Below are positions 46,047 to 60,462 of a stretch of 64,000 nucleotides of DNA, in pieces. Under the pieces are notes generated by a model. That model made no database searches. It saw only the letters and a program-made list of their open reading frames with translations, and was not told where the DNA came from. Position numbers and translations under genes: made by a program. Numbering within the stretch: the first letter of the stretch is position 1; each line of letters starts with the position of its first letter. The stretch lies in assembly GCF_002776525.5 (NCBI RefSeq), contig NC_045436.1, positions 105,019,681-105,083,680 of the forward strand, read 5' to 3'. The DNA comes from Piliocolobus tephrosceles (lineage: Eukaryota; Chordata; Mammalia; Primates; Cercopithecidae).

Positions 46047-46110
46047 TTTTTTTTTTTTTTTTTTTTTTTTGGTTTTTTGTTTGTTTGTTTGTTTTTTGTG
46101 TTTTTTTTTT
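46047..46110. repeat. T-rich tract with (GTTT)n
   Basis: T24 at 46047-46070, then GTTT units, then T10 ending at 46110. It may be the tail of a lost retroelement, but no body follows. Confidence 0.9.
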
Positions 46111-46539
46111 GCATCTGAATTGAACACTCTCCTAGCGTTTCTTGTTTCACTTTTGTTTGGAGAGGTTTGAATATCTCTCACTGTACTTTGTCTCTTCACT
46201 GGATCTCAGTCAGGATCTAGATGCACATGGACCTGCTGGGGCCTGATAATGTTTCTACCATATTGGGGTGGGGCAGGCCACAGGTTGAGGTAGAGGTGAT
46301 ACCACCCAATACCAGTTATGCCCATCTACCACTGCGTCATCTCCTGCTCCCTTAAGGGTCCTGCCCGCAAAGGTATCCCATACCCAGAACACCATACAGA
46401 GACTTGTCATCCCTCGTGGAGGCTGAGTTTATCAGAAGAACTTGGCAATGTGCTTGAATTTTAGATTCCAAAGAGAATGACAAAGAAGAACCTATTATCT
46501 ATCTATTGGAACTGACATCTTTCTGTGATTAAATGAGAT
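46111..46539. other. Unique DNA
   Basis: No feature recognised. Confidence 0.4.
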
Positions 46540-46700
46540 CATCCACTCAACAACCTAATATGGAAGATGTTTTTCTCTCCATTTTCACCGAGGAGGAAAC
46601 AAAGGCTCAGAAGTTTAAGTGCCTTGCTCCTAGCTGTAGATATGTAAACACCAAATGTCCCTTAGGATCCCAAGTCCACCCTTTTCATTGTAAATTATTT
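46540..46700 (+). mobile_element. MIR SINE, diverged
   Basis: TCCATTTTCACCGAGGAGGAAAC, AAAGGCTCAGAAGTTTAAGTGCC and TTGCTCCTAGCTG follow the central MIR part. Confidence 0.6.
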
Positions 46701-46856
46701 TTCAAACAAATGGGTCATGAACAATAAACAAGTAAATAAATTCATAAACAAATACATTTAATTTAGTAGTTTGTGCATTTTTGCTTTCTTTTTATATTAA
46801 GTGAACCCAAAATTATCACTTAAAAGGGAAAGGGCAAAAATCTTACTGTTTCCTCC

Positions 46857-47043
46857 ATCCTTTATTGAAGAATAATTCACATGCAATAAAATTTAGTGAT
46901 TTTAAGTATACAGTTTGATGTATTTTATGTATTTTGACAATTGTGTATAGTTAGGTAGCCATCACTTTAATGAAGATGTAAAACATTTATATCTCTCTAA
47001 AACATTTCCTCATGCTCCTGTGCTGCTAGTCCCCTCCCCAGGC
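46857..47043 (-). mobile_element. L1M fragment
   Basis: The plus strand carries the complement of an old L1 3' end: TTTATTGAAGAATAATTCACATGC, GTATACAGTTTGATG, TAGCCATCACTTTAATG, then a C-rich GTCCCCTCCCCAGGCCCC. Confidence 0.75.
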
Positions 47044-47094
47044 CCCAGTCTCAGTCAATCACTTTTTTGCATTCTATTGCTTTGGTATCATCAC

Positions 47095-47455
47095 AATCAT
47101 TTTCAGTTTCTCAAAGGCCTCAGGACCTTTGCACATGCTGTGCTTTCTGTCAAGATCCTCCTTCTCATGCCTCATCCTTTCTTTCCCTAGCTAATGTCTT
47201 CTCGTCTTTATATCTTAACTTAAATGCCACTTCTTCAGAGGAGCTTTTCTTGATTCTGGCTCCTCACCATATCCAAAATAAAAGATACCTTTCACTGTTT
47301 GCATTTATAGCACTTATTTTTTTCCTCCACATCATATATGACAATGTCTATATCATGGAGGTATTTATTTAATTACTATTCATCTCCCCCACTATACTTT
47401 TAAGTTCCATGAATGCAGAAAAAATATCTACTTTGCTAATATTTATATTCTCATT
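47095..47455 (+). mobile_element. L2 3' part
   Basis: CCTCAGGACCTTTGCACATGCTGTGC, ATCTTAACTTAAATGCCACTTCTTCAGAGG, TTCTTGATTCTGGCTCC and AAGTTCCATGAATGCAG occur in the order of the L2 3' UTR. Confidence 0.88.
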
Positions 47456-48659
47456 TCATCACTCATCATCACTTCACTCATACATCACCTATTTTCTTGG
47501 AATATGGTGGAACTCACATATTTTAAAAATGAATTAATTGAATGAATGATTTTATCTGTATAAAAATGTTGTTGTCTTTCATAGTGCCAATGAGAAATCC
47601 ACTTCCTAGTAACCTTCAGCTGTTTATGTGAGTTCTGTGTACTTTGAATATAGAGTGCCTGAAATGAATCTCATAGTTCGAATGTTCTGGAATGCAGGTC
47701 ACCTGTGATTTTTAACCAACACAACTGAAAAGGAAAATCATGCTGTTAGCACATATGGACTGCAGGTTAATAAGAAGTAACTACAAACTGTCAGGCAATT
47801 AAGCCGGAAGGTAAGAGATAGGCAAAATATGAAAGCTAGGACTGCCACCTTGATTTTGCTTGCCCAAGGCATGGTTTTGGCTGCTCCTATAGACTAGGCT
47901 TTGGAGTGGGCAGGAGAGGAGGAATGATGGGAGGTTGTGGCTTAGACTTCTACATGTGCTACCGTAAAATCCCTCTCTCTGGTGACGGTGATGATGATGA
48001 TGATGATGTTGGTGGAGCTGATGGGAGCAGTGGTCTTAGTGGTAAGAACAGTAATGCTAGCAAGTATGCACTTGACATAGTAGAAACTCTTCTCCATGTA
48101 TTACATCCCACATATTTTATAATCTCCTATACCCTATGAATTGGGTCCTATGACTTCCACATTCAAGTCCCAGGTCACACTCTTGTGGAGAATCATGCTG
48201 ACAGTAAAGTTGGGGTGAGGAGTGGATGGCCATGAGGGATCAAATCAGCCCGCTCTTCTACCTTGGAGCTGCCTGTGGAGAGTTTTCCTCTTTCTTTTGG
48301 GTTTACGATAGCTTACCCTTTGGCCATGCTCAGAGAATTGGGATCATCATGGTCATCGTTATAACTATTATGATCTGGGAGATTTTATGAATCACTGAAG
48401 CTGAGTATAAGAGCGAAAGTGATGTGGTTGGAGAAAGCATACATATAAAATTATGTTCAGGGCAGTAAATCAGCTCAGGGGTGACCTCAGCATTGTAACT
48501 CATGTAACGGCTTTGGTTCTGGAGGAGTCTGGAGTCATTTATAGCAGACAGCTGGGGCTGGGCCCAGGGAGTTAATTTGGCCACACGTTCTCTGAGAGGT
48601 TAACTATGGCTTTGGTATTTGTGAGCAGTAGTTCAGACCCCTGGCATAACCATGTACCC
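47456..48659. other. 1.2 kb of mostly unique DNA
   Basis: It holds a (GAT)n tract at about 47990-48009 and a weak MIR-like stretch at about 48075-48185. No gene is supported. Confidence 0.4.
47988..48009. repeat. (GAT)n microsatellite
   Basis: About seven GAT/TGA units, read directly. Confidence 0.9.
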
Positions 48660-48860
48660 ACATTACTCTATTTTCCTCACCAGCCCATTGGAGGTCTCTT
48701 CTCTCTGAGTAAGCTGTAGCCCAGAATGATCATTTTATCAGTGTGTTACAACTGTGAACCTTCTCCTTTTCTTCTGCACTCTACACCAGATTTTTAGTTG
48801 TAAGCAGTGGTCATTCGATGGTGATCTCCTCTAAGCTTGTGACTGAAAATACCACTGATA

Positions 48861-49203
48861 CCCTGATGACTTTCGGGTTTTTGTTGTTTTTTTTTTTTGA
48901 GATGGAGTCTCGCTCTGCCGCCCAGGCTGGAGGTGCAGTGGCGCCATCTCAGCTCACTGCAAGCTCCACCTCCCAGGTTGACGCCATTCTCCTGCCTCAG
49001 CCTCCCCAGTAGCTGGGACTACAGGCACCTGCCACCACGCCGGGGTAATTTTTTGTATTTTTTTTTTTTTTTAGTAGAGACGAGGTTTCACCACGTTAGC
49101 CAGGATGGTCTCGATCTCCTGACCTCATGATCCGCCCACCTCGGCCTCCCAAAGTGCTGGGATTATAGGCGTGAGCCACTGTGCCCAGCCCCTGATGACT
49201 TTC
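48861..49203 (-). mobile_element. AluY with 14-bp target duplication
   Basis: A full reverse AluY (48875-49189). ccctgatgactttc is exact at 48861-48874 and 49190-49203. A second T run of 14 has grown in its middle linker region (about 49059-49072). It carries the usual AluY bases, not the monkey variants. Confidence 0.94.
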
Positions 49204-49285
49204 AAATGTATACCTCCTGCCAAGACCATCCTCCAAATACAAACTTGTGCATCCAACTGCCTCACTGACATCTTCACTTGGATGT

Positions 49286-49652
49286 TGCAATGAACTGAAT
49301 ATGTCTGTCCCTCCAGAATGTATACGTTGAAATCCTAATACTCCATGTGATGGTGTTTGGAGGAAGGGCTTTGAGGAGGTGATTAGAGCATGAGGGTGGA
49401 ACTCTCATGAATGAGATTTGGGTGCCCTTTTAAAGGGACCCCTGAGAACTCTCTTACCCTTTTACTGACATGTCAGGATATAATGAGAAGAAGGCAGTCT
49501 GCTACTTGGAAGAGCGCCCCCACCAGAACCCAATCATTCTGGCACCTTGATCTCAGACATCCAGCTTCCAGAACTGTAAAAATAAATGTCTATTTTTTAT
49601 AAGCCACCCAGTAAATGGTACTTTGTTAAAGAAGCCCAAATAGATTAAGACA
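49286..49652 (+). mobile_element. MLT1-type LTR with 5-bp target duplication
   Basis: It starts tgcaatgaactgaatatgtc. It has GTGATGGTGTTTGGAGGAAGGGC, GCACCTTGATCTCAGACATCC, TTCCAGAACTGTAAAAATAAATG and TAAGCCACCCAGTAAATGG, and ends agattaagaca. gatgt is exact on both sides (49281-49285, 49653-49657), and removing the LTR restores L2 continuity. Confidence 0.9.
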
Positions 49653-50294
49653 GATGTCAAATGGTCATTTGAAGCCAACCTCCAAAACTGAGCTGCTGAC
49701 AACTGTTCCCAAACCCATAGCCTTCCTCATCCCAATTAATGACTGCCCTACTTACCAATTGTTCAGTCCCCAAATCTTTCTTTTACATGACTCATTTTAT
49801 CTATCATCAAATTCAGACACACCTACCTTCAACATATATTCAGAATCTGAATATTTCTCTCCACTTTGCTGCTCCTTGCCTCATCTAAGCCAGCATTACT
49901 TCTTACCTGTCTTATCATAGCTTCAAAACTAAACTCCCTGCTTCTGCTCTTGCCTAATTTAAGTCAATTTTCAACATACTATTCAGAATAAACTTGTTAA
50001 AATATAAGTCAGGTCACACCATTCCTCTGCTCCAAACCCTTCAATGACTTCTCATCTCAGGGCAAGAGCACTGATCTTGCCATAATGTGCACACAAGCAC
50101 GATGTGAGCTGGTCCTTGTTACCTGCAGCACAGCCTCCCTCCTACTGCCCTATTTTACTCCAGTCTGTCTGTTTTCCTTGCTGTTCCTTGTAACCCTACC
50201 TTACTGTTTTGTATTTGCCTTTCCCAGAGCCTGGAATGCCTTTCTCCCAGGTATCTCTGGGACTTGCTCCCTCACTTTCGTGGTTATAAAATAG

Positions 50295-50872
50295 GAGTAG
50301 CAGTTTTAGATGAGGGAGCCACATGAGGAGGGGCTAAATGGAGACATAAATTATGAGTTTCAAGTGGGGGCTATGTGGTGTTTAAGAAAAGTAGTTCAGG
50401 CAGAGGGTACGGCAAGTTCCAAGGCCTGAGGTTAGATCATGCTTGGTTTGTTTAAAGCTGACCATTGTGGCAAAGGGGACAGAGAGAGGAGATGGGATCA
50501 GATTTGGTAGGGGCCAGATCATAGAGCACCTTGAAAGATTTGGACTTTCATTCTGAGTGAGATGGGAAGCCATTGAGGGACGTTGAGTTAGTGAATCCTG
50601 TGGTTTGACTTACTTTATAGAAGGATCCCTTTGGCTTCCGTGTGTAGAATAAACTATAAGATCAATACTGAAAGCAGAGAGACCAGATAAGACAGTTGAT
50701 ATAGTCCAGAGGGGAAATTATGGTGGCTTGGATTTCAGTTTCACAGAATAGGTGTGAAAAGGGTCATTTGGATTCAGTCAACAAGATGTTTTAATGGATC
50801 AGTTGTGGGATATGAAAGAAAACGAGAAATCAAGGATGACTCCATATCTACTCCATGGCATCTTCTTTTGCC
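50295..50872 (-). mobile_element. L2 segment, reverse orientation
   Basis: The complement of L2: GCAGAGGGTACGGCAAGTTCC, GATGGGATCAGATTTGG, CCAGATCATAGAGCACCTTG, GAGATGGGAAGCCATTGAGGG, CTATAAGATCAATACTGAAAGCAGAGAGACC, and TCAAGGATGACTCC at the end. It lies between two plus-strand L2 segments. Confidence 0.88.
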
Positions 50873-51840
50873 AAGACTCCTGTAACAGCCCCCTCATTGT
50901 TCCACCTGTATCTACTCTTGTCTCCTTACCAATCTGTTCTTTACACTTCAACAGAATGATCTTTCCAAAGCACAGTGGATTATTATTTACTGAAAAAAAA
51001 AAAGATAGAACTCTCTTACGTGGCCTACATAATTGAGATCCTCCTCCCTCTCTGGTTTCATCTGTGTCTGGTCCTCTTTGTTCATTCTCTGCACTCCAGT
51101 CATCCTGGTCCTTGTCCATATTACTGTCATAATTCCTCCTATAGAAGAGTCTTTGTGTATGAGTTTCTCTTGCCCGCAATGTGTTCTTCTCTCCTCTTCA
51201 CTGAGTTAATTCTTACTTATGCTTCATATCTCCGTGTATTAGTCTGTTCTTATGCTGCTAATAAAGACATACCTGAGACTGGGTAATTTATAAAGGAAAG
51301 AAATAATAGACTCACAGTTCTACATGGCTGGGGAGGCCAAACAACCATGACTGAAGGTGAATGAGGAGCAAAGTCACGTCTTACGTGGCAACAGACAAGA
51401 CTGTGTGCAAGGGGAACCATCAGATCTTGTGAGACTTATTTACTATCATGAGAACAGCACGAAAAGACCTGCCCCCATGATTCAATTACCTCACACCAGG
51501 TCCCTCCCATGACACATGGGAATTATGGGAACTACAATTCAAGATGAGATTTGGATGGGGATTCAGCCTAAACCATATCACTCAGTTTAATTAATATTTC
51601 TTAAAGGATACCTTCTCCAACCTCCCTGAAAAGGTCAAACTCTCCTTCAGAGAACCATCTTCTACTCCTCGGTAGAAATGTTGACAGTTGTAGTTTTCCT
51701 TTTCATTCATTTCTTCCTTCTCTCTAAACTCTAAACCCTGGGGTGGATATATACCTATTTTTTCTTACCATTGAGCATTGCATGCCCCACACCTAATATT
51801 GTGCCTATGATGTGACAAATTTGTTGAATGAGTGCATGAG
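50873..51840 (+). mobile_element. Second plus-strand L2, split by THE1
   Basis: It begins again in the upstream L2 region (TGTATCTACTCTTGTCTCC, CAGAATGATCTTTCC), passes GCACTCCAGTCATCCTGGTCC, and is cut at ttcatatctccg by THE1. It resumes CTCAGTTTAATTAATATTTC and CTTCTCCAACCTCCCTGAAAAGG. It repeats sequence already present in the L2 at 49650-50283, so it is a separate copy. Confidence 0.85.
51235..51580 (-). mobile_element. Solo THE1-type MaLR LTR
   Basis: It begins tgtattagtctgttcttatg and ends accatatca. The flanking pentamers ctccg (51230-51234) and ctcag (51581-51585) differ at one base. Confidence 0.92.
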
Positions 51841-52119
51841 TATTTTTCATACAGAAATGAGTTTATTTCTTTTCATTGGTTCTCTAAACATTGAGCCTGT
51901 CTTCCGCGTATTTCTTTATCCATGACCAGCTGTACTGCTCAAGCTCCCAACTCTAGTCTGCAGAGGGACCCCACTCCTTCATTTGTGTGATTTTGTTGTA
52001 GGTTCCAGTTACACCAAGTATATGAGCAGGCATAGGACTATAGGCTACTGAACACAACACTTTGGCAATAAATTTGGATGCCTTTTGAAGGAACCATACA
52101 ATAAATCACATTTCTTAAG
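51841..52119. other. Short unique DNA
   Basis: Nothing recognised. Confidence 0.4.
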
Positions 52120-52205
52120 GGTCTTCTTACATCAATCCTCACAGCAATACTCTGAGGCAGAAAGATGGGAATTATACCCATGATGATAACAAGAAAAATA
52201 ATTGA
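52120..52205 (+). mobile_element. Probable MIR fragment
   Basis: CATCAATCCTCACAGCAATACTCTGAGGCAG resembles the MIR central region. It is short. Confidence 0.45.
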
Positions 52206-52344
52206 ATGAGAACACCTTTATTGAGGAAATTAATGGAAGCTACTTTGCTTCTGAGCAAGAAAAGAAAATTACTGATGAGAAACTAAAGCATTCCTTTCTA
52301 AACTGTTCACATGTGGCTACTGAGCACTTTAAACGTGGCTAATT

Positions 52345-52681
52345 CTTTTCTTTCTTTCTTTTTATTTTTTGAGATAGAGTCTCACTCTGTTGCTGAGGGT
52401 GGAGTCCAGTGGTGCACCCTCAGGTCACTGCAACCTCTGCCTCCCAGGCTCAAGTTATCCTCCCACCTCGGCCTCCTGAATAGCTGGGACCATAGGTGCA
52501 TACCACCAAACCTGGCTAATATTTTGTTTGTTTGTTTGTTTGTTTGTTTGTTTGTTTTTGTCGAGACAGAGTTTCGCCATGATGCCCATGCTGGTCTCAG
52601 ACTCCTAGACTCATGCAATCTGTCCACCTCCGCCTCTCAAAGTAGTGTTGGGATTACAGGAATGAGCCACTTTGCCTGGCC
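52345..52681 (-). mobile_element. Alu (J/S) with internal (GTTT)n expansion
   Basis: A full reverse Alu, diverged: GAGATAGAGTCTCACTCTGTTGC, CCTCCCAGGCTCAAGTTATCC, GGATTACAGGAATGAGCC. In the mid-element A-rich linker a (GTTT) array of about eight units (52526-52558) has grown. Target duplication is not clear. Confidence 0.88.
52526..52558. repeat. (GTTT)8 tetranucleotide inside Alu
   Basis: A perfect tetranucleotide array in the Alu middle A-rich linker. Confidence 0.95.
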
Positions 52682-52865
52682 AATTCATTATTTATTTATC
52701 TATTTATTTACTTAAAGGAAAGAATGGTTGACTTTATTTGGGGGAAATCAGGAGAGGCTTCATGGATTGAGGGGAGCTTTGAGTGTAAGATTTCATCACA
52801 TGACAATGGAAGAAGGGGCATTCTAAGATGAAAAAATAAGAAGAGCAACGGTACATTAAGATACA

Positions 52866-53163
52866 GACCGGGCGCGGTGGCTCAAGCCTGTAATCCCAGC
52901 ACTTTGGGAGGCCGAGACAGGCGGATCACGAGGTCAGGAGATCGAGACCATCCTGGCTAACACGGTGAAACCCCGTCTCTACTAAAAAATACAAAAAACT
53001 AGCCGGGCGAGGTGGTGGGCGCCTGTAGTCCCAGCTACTCGGCAGGCTGAGCCAGGAGAATGGCGTGAACCCAGGAGGCGGAGCTTGCAGTGAGCTGAGA
53101 TCCGGCCACTGCACCCAGCCTGGGCGACAGAGCGAGATTCCGTCTCAAAAAAAAGACAAAAAA
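52866..53163 (+). mobile_element. AluY of the Old World monkey lineage (AluYR type)
   Basis: It carries the same three variants as 16969-17264: GGCTCAAGCCTG, CTAGCCGGGCGAGGTGG and GAGATCCGGCCACTGC. aagataca precedes (52858-52865) and follows (53164-53171) the element. One base of the usual GCACTCCAGCC is lost (gcacccagcc). Confidence 0.94.
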
Positions 53164-53279
53164 AAGATACATAATATAATCAGCAGGTGTAGGGAATAAG
53201 AAGTTGTCCAATGTGGCTTAAGATTTGTGGAATAGGGAATGGGAAGTCTCAAAGGGTTACACTGAAACAATCAAAAGCC

Positions 53280-53385
53280 TTATTGAAGTACATAGACCTC
53301 ATCCAAATCCTGCTCTTCCATTTACCAGTTGTGCCCTTGGATAAATTGTATAACCTCTTGACCTTCAGCTTTACCATTTTTAATT
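53280..53385 (-). mobile_element. MIR fragment
   Basis: AAATCCTGCTCTTCCATTTACC, CAGTTGTGCCCTTGGATAAATTG and AACCTCTTGACCTTCAGC give complementary MIR. Confidence 0.7.
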
Positions 53386-55095
53386 AAATTTTTTTTTAAT
53401 TGATATTGCCATAGTTTTGGGAGTACAGGTGGTTTTTGGTTACATGGATAAGTTCTCTAGTGCTGATTTCTGAGATTTTGATGCACCCATCACCCGAGAA
53501 GTGTACACTGTATATAATATGTAGTCTCTTACTCCTCACCCCCTCTCACCCTTCCCTCCTGAGTCCCCAAAGTCCATTGTATTATTCTTGTGCCTATGCA
53601 TCCTCATAGCTTAGCTCCCACTTACAAGTGAGAACATAACAATATTTGATTTTCCATTCCTGAGTTACTTCACTTAGAAAAACAGCCTCCAGGTCCATCC
53701 AAGTTGCTGCCAAAGACATTATTTAATTCCTTTTCTATTCCATGGTGTGTATATATCACTTTTTCTTTGTCCACTTGTTGGTTGACGGGCACTGAGGTTG
53801 GTTCCATTGTTTTTGCAATTGTAAATTGTGCTACTATAAACATGCATATACATGTGCCTTTTTCATATGATGACTTTGTTTCCTTTGGGTATATACCCAG
53901 TAGTGGGGTTGTTAGATCAAATGGCAGTTCTGCTTTTCGTTCTTTAAAGCATCTCCCTACTGTTTTTCATAGTGCTTGTACTACTTTACATTTCCACCAG
54001 AAGTGTAAAAGTGTTCCCTTTTCACTATATCCACACCAACATCTATTATTTTTTGACTTTAATTATGGCCATTCTTGCAGGGATGAGGTGGTATCCCATT
54101 GTTGTTTTAATTTGTATTTTTCTGATAGTGATGCTGAGATTGTTTCATGATTTTTGACCATTTGTTTATCTTTGTAAACAGTTGTCTATTCATGTCCTTT
54201 GCCCACTTTTTGGTGGGATTATTTGCTTTTTTCTTGCTAATTTGTTTGAGCTCCTTATAGATTCTGGATATTAGTCCTTTGTTGGATGCATAGTGTGCAA
54301 ATATTTTCTCCTACTCTGTGAGTTGTCTATTTACTCTGCTGATTATTTCTTTTGCTGTGCAGAAGCTTTTTAGTTTAATTAGATCCCATTTATTTATTTT
54401 TGTTTTAGTTGCATTTGCTTTTGGGGCCTTAGTCATGAATTCTTTCCTTAAGCCAATGTCTAGAAGAGTATTTCCAATGTCATCTTCTAGACTTTTTATG
54501 GTTTCAGGCTTTAGATTTAAGTTTTTGATTCATTTTGAGGTGATTTTTGTATATGGTGAGATATTAGAATCCAGTTTCTTTCTTCTACATGTGGCTTGCC
54601 AGTTTTCCCAGCACCAATTATTGAATAGGGTGTCCATTCCTCAATTTGTGTTTTTGTATGCTTCATCAAAGATCAGTTAGATAGAAGTATTTGGCTTTAT
54701 TTCTGGGTTCCCTGTTCTGTTTCATTGCTACTGAATTCGTTTATCAGATCTAGGAGCATTTTGGATGAGTGTTTAGGGTTTTTCTAGGTATATAATCATA
54801 TCATTGGTGAATAACAACAGTTTGACTTCCTCTTTTCCAACTTGGAAGTCCTTTATTTCTTTCTCTTGTCTGATTGCTCTGGGCTAGGACTTCCAGTACT
54901 ATTTGAATAAAAGTGGTGAAAGTGGGCATCCTTGTCTTGTTCCGCTTTTCAGGGGGAATGCTTTCAACTCTTCCCCACTCAGTATGATGTTGACTGTGGG
55001 TTTGTCATGTATGGTTTTAATTACTTTGAGGTATGTTCCTTCTATGCCTGTTTTGTTGAGGGATCTTATAAAGGGATGCTAGATTTTATCAGATG

Positions 55096-55485
55096 CTATT
55101 TTGCATCTATCGAGATGATCATATGATTTTTGTTTTTAATTCTGTTTATGTGATGTATCGCATTTATTGACTTGCATATGTTAAGCCATCCCTGTATCCC
55201 TGATATGGAAACCACTTGATCATGATGTATTATCTTTTTGATATGCTGTTGGATTTGGTTAGCTAGTATTTTGTTAAGGATTTTTACATCTATGTTCATC
55301 AGAAATATTGGTGTATAGTTTTCTTTCATTGTTAAGTCCTCTCTTGGTTTTGGTATTAGGGTGATACAGGCTTCATAGAAAGATTTAGGAGGGATTCCCT
55401 CCTTTTGTGTCTTTTGGAAAAGTGTCAGTAAGCATTGGTACCAATTCTTCTTTGAATGTTTGATAGAATTCAGCTGTGAATCCAT
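55096..55485 (-). pseudogene. L1 ORF2 reverse transcriptase fragment
   Basis: A 129-residue remnant of the ORF2p polymerase, with ILNKILANQIQQHIK and HHDQV-type motifs and NHMIISIDA at its end, the first part of the palm. The reading stops soon after, and the parent element is dead. Confidence 0.88.
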
Positions 55486-55949
55486 CTGGTCTTGGTTTTT
55501 TTTGTTGTTGTTGGCAATTTTTTTTTTATTATTATTGATGTAGTGTCGCTAGTTATTGGTTTGTTCAGGATTTTTATTTCTTGCTAATTTAATCTAGGAG
55601 GCTTGTATAATTCCAGGAATTCATCCATCTCCTCTAGATTTTCTAGTTTTGTGCATAAGGTGTTCATAGTAGACTTGAGTTATCTTTTGCATTTCTGAGG
55701 TATAAGTTTTAATATCACCAGTTTCATTTCTTTATTTTTTATTATACTTTAATTTCTGGGATACAGAGTGCAGAACGTGCAGGTTTGTTACATAGGCATA
55801 ATTGTGTCATGGTGGTTTGCTGTACCCATCAACCCGTTATCTACATTAAGTATTTCTTCTAATGCTATCCCTCCCCTTTCCCCCAACCCCTGACAGGCCC
55901 CAGTGTGTGATATTCCCCTCCCTGTGCCCTTGTGTTTTCATTGTTCAAC

Positions 55950-59377
<3,428 letters not shown>

Positions 59378-59439
59378 TTTGATGCTAGCTGGTTATTTTG
59401 CCCGTTAGTTGATGTTTTCTTCATAGTGTTGATGGTCTT

Positions 59440-60462
59440 TACAATTTGGCATGTTTTTTCAGTGGCTGACACTGGTTGTTCCTTTCCATATTTAGTGCTT
59501 CCTTAAGGAACTCTTGTAAGACAGGCCTGATGGTGCCCAAATCTCTCAGCATTTGCTTGTCTGTAAAGGATTTTATTTCTCCTTTGCTTTTGAAGATTAG
59601 TTTTGCTGGATATGAAACTCTGGATTAAAAATTCTTTCTTTAAGAATGTTAAATATTGATCCCCATTCTCTTCTGGCTTGTAGGGTTTCTGCAGAGAGAT
59701 CTGCTGTTAGTCTGATGGGCTTCCCTTTGTGGGTAACCCAACCTTTGTCTCTAGATGCCCTTAACATTTTTTCCTTCATTTCAACCTTGGTGAATCTGAT
59801 GATTTTGTGTCTTGGGTTGCTCTTGTTGAGGAGTATCTTTGTGATATTCTCTGTATTTCCTGAATTTTGAATTTTTGCCTGTCTTGCTAGGCTGGGGAAG
59901 TTCTCCTGGATAATATTCTGAAGAGTGTTTTCCAACTTGGTTCCATTCTCCTCATCATTTTCATGTACACCAATCAAACTTTACTTTGATAATTTCACAT
60001 AGTCCCATATTTCTTGGAGGCTTTGTTTGTTCCTTTTCATCCTTTTTCTCTCTAATCTTGTTTTCATGCACTACTTCAGTAAGTTGATCTTCAATATCTG
60101 ATACCTTTTTTCTGCTTGATTGATTCAGCTATTGATACTTGTGTATGCTTCATCAAGTTCTCATGCTGTGTTTTTCAGCTGCGTCAGGTCATTTATGTTC
60201 TTCTCTAAACTGATTATTCTAGTTAGCAGTTCCTGTAATCTTTTATCAAAATTCTTAGCTTTCTTGCTTTGGGTTAGAACCTACTCCTTTAGCTTGAAGT
60301 AGTTTGTTATTACCCACTTTTTGAAGCCTACTCTGCCAATTTGTCAAACTCATTCTCTGTCCAGTTTTGTTTCCTTGCTGGTGAAGAGTTGTGACGTTTT
60401 GGAGGAAAAGAAGCCTTCTAGTTTTTGGACTTCTCAGCATTTTTGCCCTGGATTTTCCTCAT
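59440..60462 (-). pseudogene. L1PA ORF1 pseudogene
   Basis: ORF1 encodes the RNA-binding trimer protein of L1. The minus-strand ATG at 60460-60462 opens MRKIQGKNAEKSKN and then meets TAG after 14 codons. A second in-frame stop follows LAE further on. The C-terminal domain survives at 59597-59977, with VEMKEKMLRASRDKG and RLTADLSAETLQARREWG. Confidence 0.9.

Larger units (their letters stand above)
48660..50283 (+). mobile_element. L2 copy split by AluY and MLT1
   Basis: L2 sequence reads through both insertions: a segment ending ccctgatgactttc, then (49204 on) GCATCCAACTGCCTCACTGACATC and TTCACTTGGATGT. It continues at 49653 with TCCAAAACTGAGCTGCTGAC, CAGAATCTGAATATTTCTCTCC, CTCCCTGCTTCTGCTCTTGCC and CCTGGAATGCCTTTCTCCC. 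The left boundary is vague. About 1 kb of L2 remains. Confidence 0.8.

Noticed and set aside
46047..46110. Poly(T) tract as the tail of a retrocopy
   Set aside because: No recognisable body follows on either side, and no clear target duplication was found.
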